Assembly (NCBI GenBank): GCA_021793935.1
Contig: JAJYRV010000146.1
Span: 1-5,798 of the forward strand
DNA: 5,798 bases
Direction: 5' to 3'
Source of the DNA: Actinomycetes bacterium
GTDB lineage: Bacteria > Actinomycetota > Actinomycetes > Actinomycetales > Beutenbergiaceae
The notes under the pieces are model-generated. The model was not told the origin of the DNA. It worked only from the letters and a program-made list of their open reading frames with translations, and did no database searches. The position numbers were made by a program, and so were the translations under genes. Numbering within the stretch: the stretch's first letter is position 1; each line of letters starts with the position of its first letter. Shown one piece after another: positions 1-5,481 of this stretch.

Positions 1-1
1 C

Positions 2-121
2 GTCGGAATGCTCCTCATCGTCGTCGTCGCGATCACGATGCTTTTCGACCTCATCTCAGGCTCGATACGCCGCCGCATCATGGAAGGAGCACGGGTACGT
101 GTCGTGGACAGGACCGAGTGA
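2..121 (+). CDS. Phosphonate-type ABC transporter permease, C-terminal end only (PhnE-like)
   Basis: The frame is open from the window edge and ends at TGA 119-121, giving the last 39 residues of a protein that starts upstream. What is visible is the end of a strongly hydrophobic helix (LLIVVVAITMLFDLIS) followed by a basic cytoplasmic tail (SIRRRIMEG). A last transmembrane helix running into an FDxxSxxxRRR-type tail is typical of PhnE, the membrane subunit of the PhnCDE importer for phosphonates, phosphite or related phosphorus compounds. The regulator gene downstream starts inside this gene (23-nt overlap), so the two are probably cotranscribed and translationally linked. The EAA loop and remaining helices lie outside the window, so the family call rests on the tail alone. 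Another binding-protein-dependent permease cannot be excluded. Confidence 0.6.
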   Translation, partial: VGMLLIVVVAITMLFDLISGSIRRRIMEGARVRVVDRTE

Positions 122-965
122 TACGCCCGTATCCGCCCGCATCGCCTCCCTCGCCCCTTCCCTTCAACCGAGCGAAAAACGCGTCGTCGATACGATCTCT
201 GCCGATCGGGCCGCGGCGGTGGAGTGCACGGCGCAGGAACTCGCCGACCTCGCCCGCGTGAGCCGCACCTCGGTCATCCGCACCGCGCAGACGCTCGGCT
301 ACGACGGCTACCCCCAACTGCGGGTGGCCCTCGCGCGGGAGGTCGCCCTCGTCTCTTCCGACCGCGGCGACACCGAGACGGACACCTCCGCCATCGGGGT
401 GCTTCGGGAGTCGATCGACCGGTTCGGCCAGAACCTGCCCCGGGTGACGGCGGCGCTGACCGAGGAGACCGTCACCGATTTCGTGGGGGCCCTCGACGAC
501 GCCGATCGCCTCGTCGTTGTTGCCGGCGGGCTGTCGGCCCCGCTCGGGCTCGATGCCGCCATGCGCCTGAGCTCGGCGGGGCGGGCGGCGGAGTTCCTCC
601 CCGACCCCCTCTCCCAGCACATCGCCGCCGCCGGGTTACAACCTGGCTCGGCGTGCCTCGTCCTGTCCGGATCCGGGGCGACCGAATCCAGCGTTGCTGC
701 CGCAGCGGCCGCCCGCGCGGCGGGGGCGACCGTGCTCGCGATGACCTCCTTCGCCCGGGCCCCACTCGTTGCCAGCGCCGACCTGCCGTTGGTCATCCCG
801 CCCGTCACCGACTCGTTCCCCGCAGAACTTCTTCGCAGTTCCCGCGCCACCCTTTCCCTCGTGCTCGAGGCGATCGTGGAACTGCTCGTCGCCCGGCGCG
901 GGGACCGCGGGCAGGACGCCCGCGAGCGCGCGCTGAAGGTCGTTGAGAAACAGCTCAGCGAATAA
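99..965 (+). CDS. MurR/RpiR family transcriptional regulator (HTH + SIS domain)
   Basis: This 288-aa protein has the two-domain layout and usual length of the MurR/RpiR family. Residues about 12-80 are the RpiR-type N-terminal HTH, with the helix-turn-helix around 44-71 (TAQELADLARVSRTSVIR, then LGYDGYPQLR). Residues about 127-250 form a SIS sugar-phosphate-binding domain, with the loop LVLSGSGATES near 187-197 and a following helix rich in alanine. Such regulators sense phosphosugars or other phosphorylated metabolites and repress or activate catabolic and uptake genes. The start is GTG 99, chosen because GGAAGGAG (82-89) sits 9 nt upstream. It overlaps the end of the PhnE-like gene by 23 nt. 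The gene ends 175 nt before the importer operon, which it could also control, but this is inference. The ligand is unknown. Confidence 0.9.
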   Translation: MSWTGPSDTPVSARIASLAPSLQPSEKRVVDTISADRAAAVECTAQELADLARVSRTSVIRTAQTLGYDGYPQLRVALAREVALVSSDRGDTETDTSAIGVLRESIDRFGQNLPRVTAALTEETVTDFVGALDDADRLVVVAGGLSAPLGLDAAMRLSSAGRAAEFLPDPLSQHIAAAGLQPGSACLVLSGSGATESSVAAAAAARAAGATVLAMTSFARAPLVASADLPLVIPPVTDSFPAELLRSSRATLSLVLEAIVELLVARRGDRGQDARERALKVVEKQLSE

Positions 966-1058
966 CGCCTCGATAACGCTGCCGCGGTTTTCCCACTCCC
1001 TAAGACGACTCGGAGATAAAAGGCGCGAATATGTAGTGTTTCAAAGGGCAGAATCGAG

Positions 1059-1074
1059 TAATTTTCTATAGGGT
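1059..1074 (+). promoter_or_regulatory. Possible promoter -10 region upstream of the ABC importer operon
   Basis: The 175-bp gap between the regulator and the importer holds one AT-rich patch in otherwise GC-rich DNA, containing TAATTTTCTATAGGGT. TATAGG (1067-1072) is a reasonable -10 hexamer. No good -35 lies at 16-18 nt; TTTCAA (1039-1044) is the nearest but is 22 nt away. Placement just before the operon supports a promoter here, but it is not demonstrated. Confidence 0.35.
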
Positions 1075-1091
1075 GCATCATGGTGCTATCC

Positions 1092-1123
1092 GCGCGAGCG
1101 TGCGCGCAGCCTTCGTACTACGA
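1092..1123. repeat. Two short inverted repeats just upstream of the importer operon
   Basis: GCGCG (1092-1096) and CGCGC (1103-1107) form a 5-bp stem with a 6-nt loop. TCGTA-C-TACGA (1113-1123) is an 11-bp odd palindrome. Both lie between the candidate -10 region and the ribosome binding site of the ATPase gene, where an operator or leader hairpin would be expected. In GC-rich DNA short repeats like these also occur by chance. Confidence 0.3.
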
Positions 1124-1140
1124 GCGGCGGAAGGAACAAC

Positions 1141-1926
1141 GTGAGCGAGCCGCGTGATAACCACTTCGTCGTCAACGGGGTCTCCAAGGTCTTCGCCGGC
1201 TCCACCCGGGTGTTCGCCCTCGATAACGTCAACCTCGAGCTCGAGCGGGGGTCCTTCACCTGCCTCGTCGGTCCTTCCGGTTGCGGGAAGTCCACCCTGC
1301 TTCGCATCCTCGGGGAGTTGGAGACGGCGACCGCAGGCGACGTGCAGATCTCGGCCCCGAAGAGCCGGGCACCGCGCTCAGCGTTCGTGTTCCAGGAGCA
1401 CGGGGTGTTTCCCTGGTTCGACGTCGCCGAGAACGTCGCCTTCGGCCAGCACATGGCCGGGGTGAAGAAGAAGGAGCGCGAGGAGACCGCCCGCTACTGG
1501 ATCAACAAGGCGGGGCTGAGCGGTTTCGAGCACGCCTACCCCCACCAGCTTTCGGGCGGGATGCGTCAACGCATCGCGATCGCCCGCGCATTCGCCACCG
1601 GCTCTCCCGCCCTACTCATGGATGAGCCCCTGGGCGCACTCGATGCCCAGACCCGCCGCCTCATGCAAGAACAGCTCGTGGAGCTCTGGGAAGCGGAACG
1701 CAAAACGGTGGTGTTGGTGACCCACTCGATCGAGGAGGCGCTGTTGCTGGGCGACCGGGTCGTCGTCATGTCGGCGCGCCCAGGGCGGATCAAGGAGATC
1801 CTTGACGTGCCCTTCGGCCGGCCCCGCAGCGGGGATATCGAGGCGACGGCGGAATTCGGGGAGCTCAAACAGCGGATCTGGGAATCGCTACGCGACGAGG
1901 TCGAGACGTCGATGGAGCAGGCATGA
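1141..1926 (+). CDS. ABC importer ATPase of the nitrate/sulfonate/taurine (SsuB/TauB) type
   Basis: This 261-aa cytoplasmic ATPase powers the importer encoded by the next two genes. All nucleotide-binding motifs are intact: Walker A GPSGCGKST (44-52), Q-loop Gln85 in FVFQEHGVFPW, signature LSGGMRQR (137-144), Walker B ALLMDEP (157-163), D-loop GALD (165-168) and switch His195 in VLVTHSIEEAL. The sequence FPWFDVAENVAFG after the Q-loop and THSIEEAL are characteristic of the NrtD/SsuB/TauB group. Length is normal for the group. The start is GTG 1141, with AAGGA (1131-1135) 5 nt upstream. The stop overlaps the permease ATG as ATGA (1923-1926), so translation is coupled. Substrate cannot be assigned from the ATPase. 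Confidence 0.93.
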   Translation: MSEPRDNHFVVNGVSKVFAGSTRVFALDNVNLELERGSFTCLVGPSGCGKSTLLRILGELETATAGDVQISAPKSRAPRSAFVFQEHGVFPWFDVAENVAFGQHMAGVKKKEREETARYWINKAGLSGFEHAYPHQLSGGMRQRIAIARAFATGSPALLMDEPLGALDAQTRRLMQEQLVELWEAERKTVVLVTHSIEEALLLGDRVVVMSARPGRIKEILDVPFGRPRSGDIEATAEFGELKQRIWESLRDEVETSMEQA

Positions 1927-2789
1927 AGAACACCGGCGAAACGCTCATCGACGCCCACCTGGAGACGGCCGTGGACCGCGAGTACCGGCGGGTCCAGTTC
2001 CTCAAGCGCCGCGATGTCCTGCTGTCCATCCTCACGCCCCTCCTGCTGCTCGCCGCGTGGGAGATCGCGGCGCGTTCCGGGGCGATCGATGCGCGGCTGT
2101 TCACCCCGCCCTCAGCGATCGGCACCCGAGCGTGGGAAATGATCGCCAGCGGCAGCCTGTGGGAGCACGTGCTCGGCACCCTCGGCCGGCTCCTGACCGG
2201 GCTCGCCGCCGGCGCCGTTGCCGGAATCATCGTCGGCCTGCTCATGGGGGTGTGGCGCCCCCTGCGCGCCGCCCTCGGACCCACCTTCACCGCCCTGTAT
2301 GCGCTGCCGAAGATCGCGATCCTGCCGCTGCTGCTCCTCATCTTCGGGCTGACCGAAACGCCGAAGATCCTCTCCGTAGCGATCTCGGTGTTCTTCGTCG
2401 TGCAGATCAACACCCTCGCGGGCATCGTGCAGATCGATGAACGGATCACCGAGGCCGCCCGGGCATACAAGGCCACGGGGTTGAAGCTGTTCCGCTACGT
2501 TCTCCTGCCCGGGGCACTGCCGTCGGTGATGACCGGGCTGCGGGTGTCGGCGGGGATGAGCGTCATCGTCATCACGGCGGTGGAGTTCGTCGCCTCGAAC
2601 AACGGGCTGGGCTACCTGATCTGGAACTCCTGGCAACTCTTCCAACCCGACACGATGTTCGTGGGCCTCATCGCCGTCTCCATCATCGGGGCGGGCATCA
2701 CCGGCGCCGTCATCATCCTTGAACGCCTCCTCCTGCCGTGGCGTTACTCAACCATCCAGAAGAAGACCAAGAAGGAAAGACTCTCATGA
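1923..2789 (+). CDS. ABC importer permease of the nitrate/sulfonate/taurine (SsuC/TauC) type
   Basis: This 288-aa polytopic membrane protein is the channel subunit of the importer. After a charged N-terminal tail (1-30) come a first helix near 31-50, helices around 85-110 and 122-142, one near 147-168, and helices near 205-222 and 245-266, then a basic cytoplasmic tail. The conserved cytoplasmic coupling loop is intact: ITEAARAYKATG (175-186) followed by LPGALPSVMTGLR (195-207), which matches the EAA motif that docks on the ATPase. NNGLGYLIW (226-234) is typical of the family. ATG 1923 is preceded by GGAG (1914-1917) and overlaps the ATPase stop by 4 nt. Its own stop overlaps the binding-protein ATG by 4 nt (2786-2789), so the three genes form one tightly coupled operon. 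Confidence 0.93.
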   Translation: MKNTGETLIDAHLETAVDREYRRVQFLKRRDVLLSILTPLLLLAAWEIAARSGAIDARLFTPPSAIGTRAWEMIASGSLWEHVLGTLGRLLTGLAAGAVAGIIVGLLMGVWRPLRAALGPTFTALYALPKIAILPLLLLIFGLTETPKILSVAISVFFVVQINTLAGIVQIDERITEAARAYKATGLKLFRYVLLPGALPSVMTGLRVSAGMSVIVITAVEFVASNNGLGYLIWNSWQLFQPDTMFVGLIAVSIIGAGITGAVIILERLLLPWRYSTIQKKTKKERLS

Positions 2790-3829
2790 TCAACTCACGT
2801 TCTCGCCTCGCCGGGCTCGCGGGCGCCGCCTCCGCCCTCGCCCTCACCCTCGCCGCCTGCGGGGGCGGCACCACCGAAGACCAGGGGGACGGGGCATCAG
2901 CGGCCGACGGCGGCGGGGAGCTGCAGGACGTCACGGTCGGCATCGTTCAGCTCCCCATCTTCGCCCCGATCTATGTGGCCGAAGCGAAGGGCTACTTCGA
3001 GGACGAGGGCATCGACGTCAACCTCGAGAACGTGAAGTCGGGCCAGGACGCGATCCCGCTTGCCGCATCCGGGCAGATCGACGTCGTCGCCGCGGGTTTT
3101 GCCGCCGGCTTCTTCTCCGCGATCGACACCGGGCTCGAGGTGACGGTCGTGGGTTCCATGGGAGTGACCGGACCGGAGGACGAAGAACCCGCCTCGGCGC
3201 TCGTGGTCTCCAAGGAACTGCACGATTCCGGTGAGGTCACCGAGATCGCTGACCTCGAGGGCCGCAAGATCGGTGTGCTCGGCGGGGGCGGCGCCACCGG
3301 TGCGTTCTTCACCAGCCTCGCGCTGGAGGAAGCGGGCCTGGGCACCGGCGACGTGGAGTTCGTCAACCTCGCGAACGCGGACATGCCCGCGGGCCTGCAG
3401 ACCGGCGGGATCGACGCCGCCTTCCTCTCCGCGCCGTTCTGGAACAACACGGTCGACGACGAGGTGGCGGTGAAACTCTGGCAAGCCGAGGAGGGCATCT
3501 CCGGCACCGGCGTGATCTACGGCGAACACTTCGCCGATTCCGACCTCGCCCAGCCCTTCTTCAACGCGATGGCCCGAGGAGCACAGGACCTCCAGGGCGA
3601 GGACCGCTACTCCGATGAGAACCTGGAGATCATCGGCGCCGCGACCGACCAGACCGCGGAGCAGGTGAGTTCGGTGCCGCTGTACCACTGGCACACGGAC
3701 CTGCACCCGCTGCCCGAGCAGCTGCAGGGCATGGAACAGGTGTGGCTCGACTACGGCGCGCTGGAATACGGCGACCCCCTCGACCCGGCGACCTACGTGG
3801 ATAGCTCCTTCGCGGATGCGGTCGAGTAG
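2786..3829 (+). CDS. Substrate-binding lipoprotein of an SsuA/TauA/NMT1-type ABC importer
   Basis: This 347-aa extracytoplasmic lipoprotein captures ligand for the importer. The start chosen is ATG 2786, with AAGGA (2772-2776) 9 nt upstream and an ATGA overlap with the permease stop; an in-frame upstream start at 2738 would put 16 unrelated residues before the signal peptide. Residues 1-24 are a lipoprotein signal peptide (SRSR, hydrophobic core, LAAC), with lipidation expected on Cys25, followed by a Gly/Asp/Glu-rich linker to about 46. The binding fold begins at DVTVGIVQLPIFAPIYVAEAKG (48-69), then YFEDEGIDV, the ligand-loop region LAASGQIDVVAAGFAAGFF (92-110), and LEGRKIGVLGGGGATGAFF (157-175), all typical of the NMT1/TauA group. 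The C-terminus is odd in being His/Trp/Tyr-rich (LYHWHTDLHPLP, 299-310). The ligand could be a sulfonate, nitrate, pyrimidine or another small nutrient and cannot be chosen from sequence alone. Confidence 0.9.
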   Translation: MINSRSRLAGLAGAASALALTLAACGGGTTEDQGDGASAADGGGELQDVTVGIVQLPIFAPIYVAEAKGYFEDEGIDVNLENVKSGQDAIPLAASGQIDVVAAGFAAGFFSAIDTGLEVTVVGSMGVTGPEDEEPASALVVSKELHDSGEVTEIADLEGRKIGVLGGGGATGAFFTSLALEEAGLGTGDVEFVNLANADMPAGLQTGGIDAAFLSAPFWNNTVDDEVAVKLWQAEEGISGTGVIYGEHFADSDLAQPFFNAMARGAQDLQGEDRYSDENLEIIGAATDQTAEQVSSVPLYHWHTDLHPLPEQLQGMEQVWLDYGALEYGDPLDPATYVDSSFADAVE

Positions 3830-3844
3830 AACAAGTTCTACTCG
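3823..3844. terminator. Palindrome spanning both convergent stop codons, possible bidirectional terminator
   Basis: CGAGTAGAAC (3823-3832) and GTTCTACTCG (3835-3844) are perfect inverted repeats of 10 bp separated by AA. The left arm contains the GAG-TAG end of the binding protein and the right arm the GAG-TAG end of the minus-strand lipoprotein gene. The hairpin would form in both transcripts. There is no T-tract on either side, so it would be a U-less terminator or an RNA-end stabiliser. Its terminator role is inferred from location. Confidence 0.5.
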
Positions 3845-4902
3845 CAGATCGTGGTGACGACGAGGGTCGTGTTCACCTTCACGGTACGGTCGTCGAAAAG
3901 TTCGCTCGCGTCGATGTAGTCGTACTCGTTAACCGCGATGCCGATGCCCGTGTACGACGAGGAGGTGAGGGAGCGGTCGAGCAGGCGATCGATGGACCGC
4001 GCGATCCCCGCCAGGTCATGCGGGCGCGTGAGCATCGCCCCGTACTTCGCCGAAGCGCACCCGGCGTCCAGGTGCGTGCGCACCGACTCGGGGTACTCAT
4101 CTAGGGGCACCTGCCCGTAGGGGGTGAAAAGGTCCGCCCGGGCCTGCGAAGCGCTGGCTGCATGGGAATTGATTTCCAGCGCGGCTACTCCATCTTCGGA
4201 ACGAAGGCTATTGATCTCGGTAACGAGGTCGCTCTCGTTGATCGTCTCGTTGATCGGCAGGACGCTCGTGTCGAGGTACGCCTCGCAGTGCTCCGAGATC
4301 GCTGGCGAGAGTTGCTCGCTGCGCAGCCCCGTGCAAGCGTAGGAGAACAGCTCGGTTGGCACAACGGTGCCGTCGTCTTGAAAATACGATTCCTGCCACT
4401 CCGGAATCAATGCGCCTAAACCCTCTGAATCTAAAAATGCGTCCTGCAATGCCTCGACGAGCGCCTCATCCTCCTCGAGGCCATCGCGTTCCCAAACGAA
4501 GTGCAGGTACTCGTGCGCGAGCAATTCCGGACGGCGGAAGTCGGTAATGGTTCCGTCCAAGTAAATCGCCTGCTCGTCGTGCTTGTAGCACCCACTGACG
4601 TCGTTCTCACAGTCAGTTTCGATGTCGTTGCTCGCATAGAGGTCCAGCAGCGGTACCTCCTCACGGATGAGCTCAGCGAGCTCCCCTGCGAGTGCAGGGT
4701 CCACTTCCGTTCCCTCGTCTTCCGAAGGTTCCGCGGTTTCCGGATCTGCCTCGGCACTATCCGGTTCTGGAACGGCGGTCGTTGCCGATGGTGATTCTTG
4801 CTCGGCAGGGCCGTCAACCAGATCTCCCCCCGAGCAGCTTCCGATGACGATCGCGGCAACAGTGGTTGCGATAGCGATGCCAGCCGTTCGTTGAGACACC
4901 AT
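3838..4902 (-). CDS. Secreted lipoprotein with HEYLH zinc-metallopeptidase motif and CAP/SCP-like C-terminal domain
   Basis: This 354-aa protein is not one I can name. Residues 1-22 are a lipoprotein signal peptide ending in IGSC, with lipidation expected on Cys23. Residues about 30-70 are a Ser/Pro/Glu/Thr-rich acidic linker. Residues about 85-215 hold LLAHEYLHFVWERDG, so HEYLH (130-134) gives a zincin HExxH; Glu184 in PTELFSYACTG is a plausible third zinc ligand. Residues about 225-353 resemble a CAP (SCP/PR-1) domain: LVTEINSLRSEDGVAALEIN, a helix with ASQARADLF, then SSSYTGIGIAV (315-324) and a closing strand VNTTLVVTTIC. The six cysteines after the lipid Cys (98, 105, 190, 206, 282, 353) pair neatly by domain as possible disulfides outside the membrane. 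It is convergent with the importer operon (8 bp between stops). The codon region for the N-terminal half is less GC-rich than its neighbours. Substrate and role are unknown. Confidence 0.8.
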   Translation of the reverse strand: MVSQRTAGIAIATTVAAIVIGSCSGGDLVDGPAEQESPSATTAVPEPDSAEADPETAEPSEDEGTEVDPALAGELAELIREEVPLLDLYASNDIETDCENDVSGCYKHDEQAIYLDGTITDFRRPELLAHEYLHFVWERDGLEEDEALVEALQDAFLDSEGLGALIPEWQESYFQDDGTVVPTELFSYACTGLRSEQLSPAISEHCEAYLDTSVLPINETINESDLVTEINSLRSEDGVAALEINSHAASASQARADLFTPYGQVPLDEYPESVRTHLDAGCASAKYGAMLTRPHDLAGIARSIDRLLDRSLTSSSYTGIGIAVNEYDYIDASELFDDRTVKVNTTLVVTTICE

Positions 4903-4914
4903 TTACGTAGTATA
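4903..4914 (-). promoter_or_regulatory. Leaderless-type -10 promoter element for the zinc-protease-like lipoprotein gene
   Basis: On the minus strand TATACT (4914-4909) is followed by six bases (ACGTAA) and then the ATG at 4902. Transcription starting 7 nt after the hexamer would begin at the A of the ATG. No Shine-Dalgarno sequence is present before this ATG. Both facts fit leaderless transcription, which is common in actinobacteria. No recognisable -35 is present at 17-18 nt. Confidence 0.5.
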
Positions 4915-4994
4915 AGTACGGAAAGCTCGCGGCGTGGTTTTCCTGTCCCTCACCAGTGATCGCAGAGCAAAGTCAGTTACGCTGTTGGCCAGAC

Positions 4995-5035
4995 CGGTTA
5001 AGAACCGAAGGCGGGCGCTGGTTCTGAAGCCTTCG
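4995..5035 (+). repeat. Interleaved inverted repeats in the leader of the HicB-like gene
   Basis: Three perfect inverted repeats share this stretch: CGGTT (4995-4999) with AACCG (5003-5007); AGAACC (5001-5006) with GGTTCT (5020-5025); CGAAGGC (5006-5012) with GCCTTCG (5029-5035). The second and third interleave, so they are either mutually exclusive or form a pseudoknot. They lie 11-65 nt upstream of the start codon. They may act as an operator or leader structure; function is not shown. Confidence 0.4.
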
Positions 5036-5059
5036 CGTCTACCTCAGAGGATGGGTCGA

Positions 5060-5251
5060 ATGAGCACTCGAAAGCATTTCACCGTGACAGTCAAGAAGTG
5101 GCGCAAGGGTTGGGAGGTCCACATTGACGGCGCCGGGGTCACACAAGCACGCCACCTGGCTGAAGTGAAAGAACGGGCCTCGGACTACATCTGGTCCTTG
5201 TTGGACGACGAAGCCACGTCAATCGATCTTTCCTTCGACTTTGCAAGCTGA
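5060..5251 (+). CDS. HicB-like small protein (putative orphan antitoxin-family protein)
   Basis: This 63-aa protein begins STRKHFTVTVKKWRKGW, then EVHIDGAGVTQARHL (19-33) and an acidic helix, and ends in an acidic strand-like tail (SIDLSFDFAS). The pattern of two beta strands, a G(V)TQAR turn and one helix matches short actinobacterial HicB-like proteins, which adopt a partial RNase H-like fold and in some cases neutralise a HicA RNase toxin. The start chosen is ATG 5060, because AGAGGA (5046-5051) lies 8 nt upstream and homologues as I know them begin M-x-(K/R)-x-(Y/F)-TVTV; an ATG at 5051 overlaps the ribosome binding site, and a start at 4934 would add an unconvincing basic tail. No HicA-like gene is found on either side in this window, so an antitoxin function is uncertain. 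It diverges from the lipoprotein gene. Confidence 0.7.
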   Translation: MSTRKHFTVTVKKWRKGWEVHIDGAGVTQARHLAEVKERASDYIWSLLDDEATSIDLSFDFAS

Positions 5252-5332
5252 GTGAAAAGGTCACCGCGGGGCGATCCAGGAGGGAAGCCGCCGACCCTCG
5301 AGGGGCCGGGCCGACCGTAAGTGATAACCCCG

Positions 5333-5359
5333 TTGCCACGGGCATTTCTGATTTATCAT
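5333..5359 (+). promoter_or_regulatory. Possible promoter for the riboswitch-like RNA
   Basis: TTGCCA (5333-5338) and TATCAT (5354-5359) match -35 and -10 consensus hexamers well, but the 15-nt spacer is shorter than the usual 17. Transcription would start near 5366, about 30 nt before the riboswitch-like core. A small hairpin CCCGT-TGCC-ACGGG (5329-5342) overlaps the -35 and could alternatively be a weak terminator for the HicB-like gene. Confidence 0.4.
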
Positions 5360-5398
5360 CCCAAAGCGCAGCGCGTGATGAGCCCTGCTTGGGGCCAT

Positions 5399-5480
5399 TC
5401 GCCGAAGTGCACGGGGGAACTCCAATGAATCGCTCCGGTAGGCGTTGGTCGCCGAATTTTGGCCAATTGACCTCAAGCGA
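5399..5480 (+). promoter_or_regulatory. ydaO-type c-di-AMP riboswitch-like RNA, compact or decayed, without downstream gene
   Basis: Several conserved pieces of the ydaO/yuaA class occur in the right order: TCGC CGAA (5399-5406), GCACGGGGGAAC (5409-5420), TGAATCG (5426-5432), GGTAGG (5437-5442), CCGAA (5452-5456) and ACCTC-AAGCGA (5470-5480). The outer TCGC and GCGA can close the P1 helix. Known members bind cyclic di-AMP and, in actinobacteria, mostly control cell-wall hydrolase or Rpf genes. Departures from the family are clear: the hairpin normally found between GGGGGAAC and TGAATC is reduced to a few bases, and the CCGUCAGCUAACC block is altered. The core is about 82 nt, shorter than usual. 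It is followed directly by a strong terminator, but no + strand gene follows. The assignment is by eye from remembered consensus. Confidence 0.42.
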
Positions 5481-5481
5481 C

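Noticed and set aside
308..1081. Long minus-strand open frame opposite the regulator gene
   Set aside because: Its residues are a low-complexity Arg/Ser/Ala shadow of the GC-rich codons of the regulator; no domain or ribosome binding site supports it.
2738..2785. Upstream start for the substrate-binding protein
   Set aside because: It adds 16 residues before a complete lipoprotein signal peptide and lies well inside the permease; ATG 2786 has a good Shine-Dalgarno and the ATGA overlap seen for the neighbouring pair.
2897..3706. Long minus-strand open frame opposite the substrate-binding protein gene
   Set aside because: High-GC shadow of a clear lipoprotein gene; composition is His/Gly/Arg/Val-rich with no recognisable motif.
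4934..5059. N-terminal extension of the HicB-like protein
   Set aside because: The extra residues are basic and without family resemblance and overlap the divergent promoter region; ATG 5060 has a well placed AGAGGA.
5252..5320. 22-codon GTG frame directly after the HicB-like stop
   Set aside because: Gly/Pro/Arg-rich, no ribosome binding site and no HicA resemblance, so it is not taken as the missing toxin.
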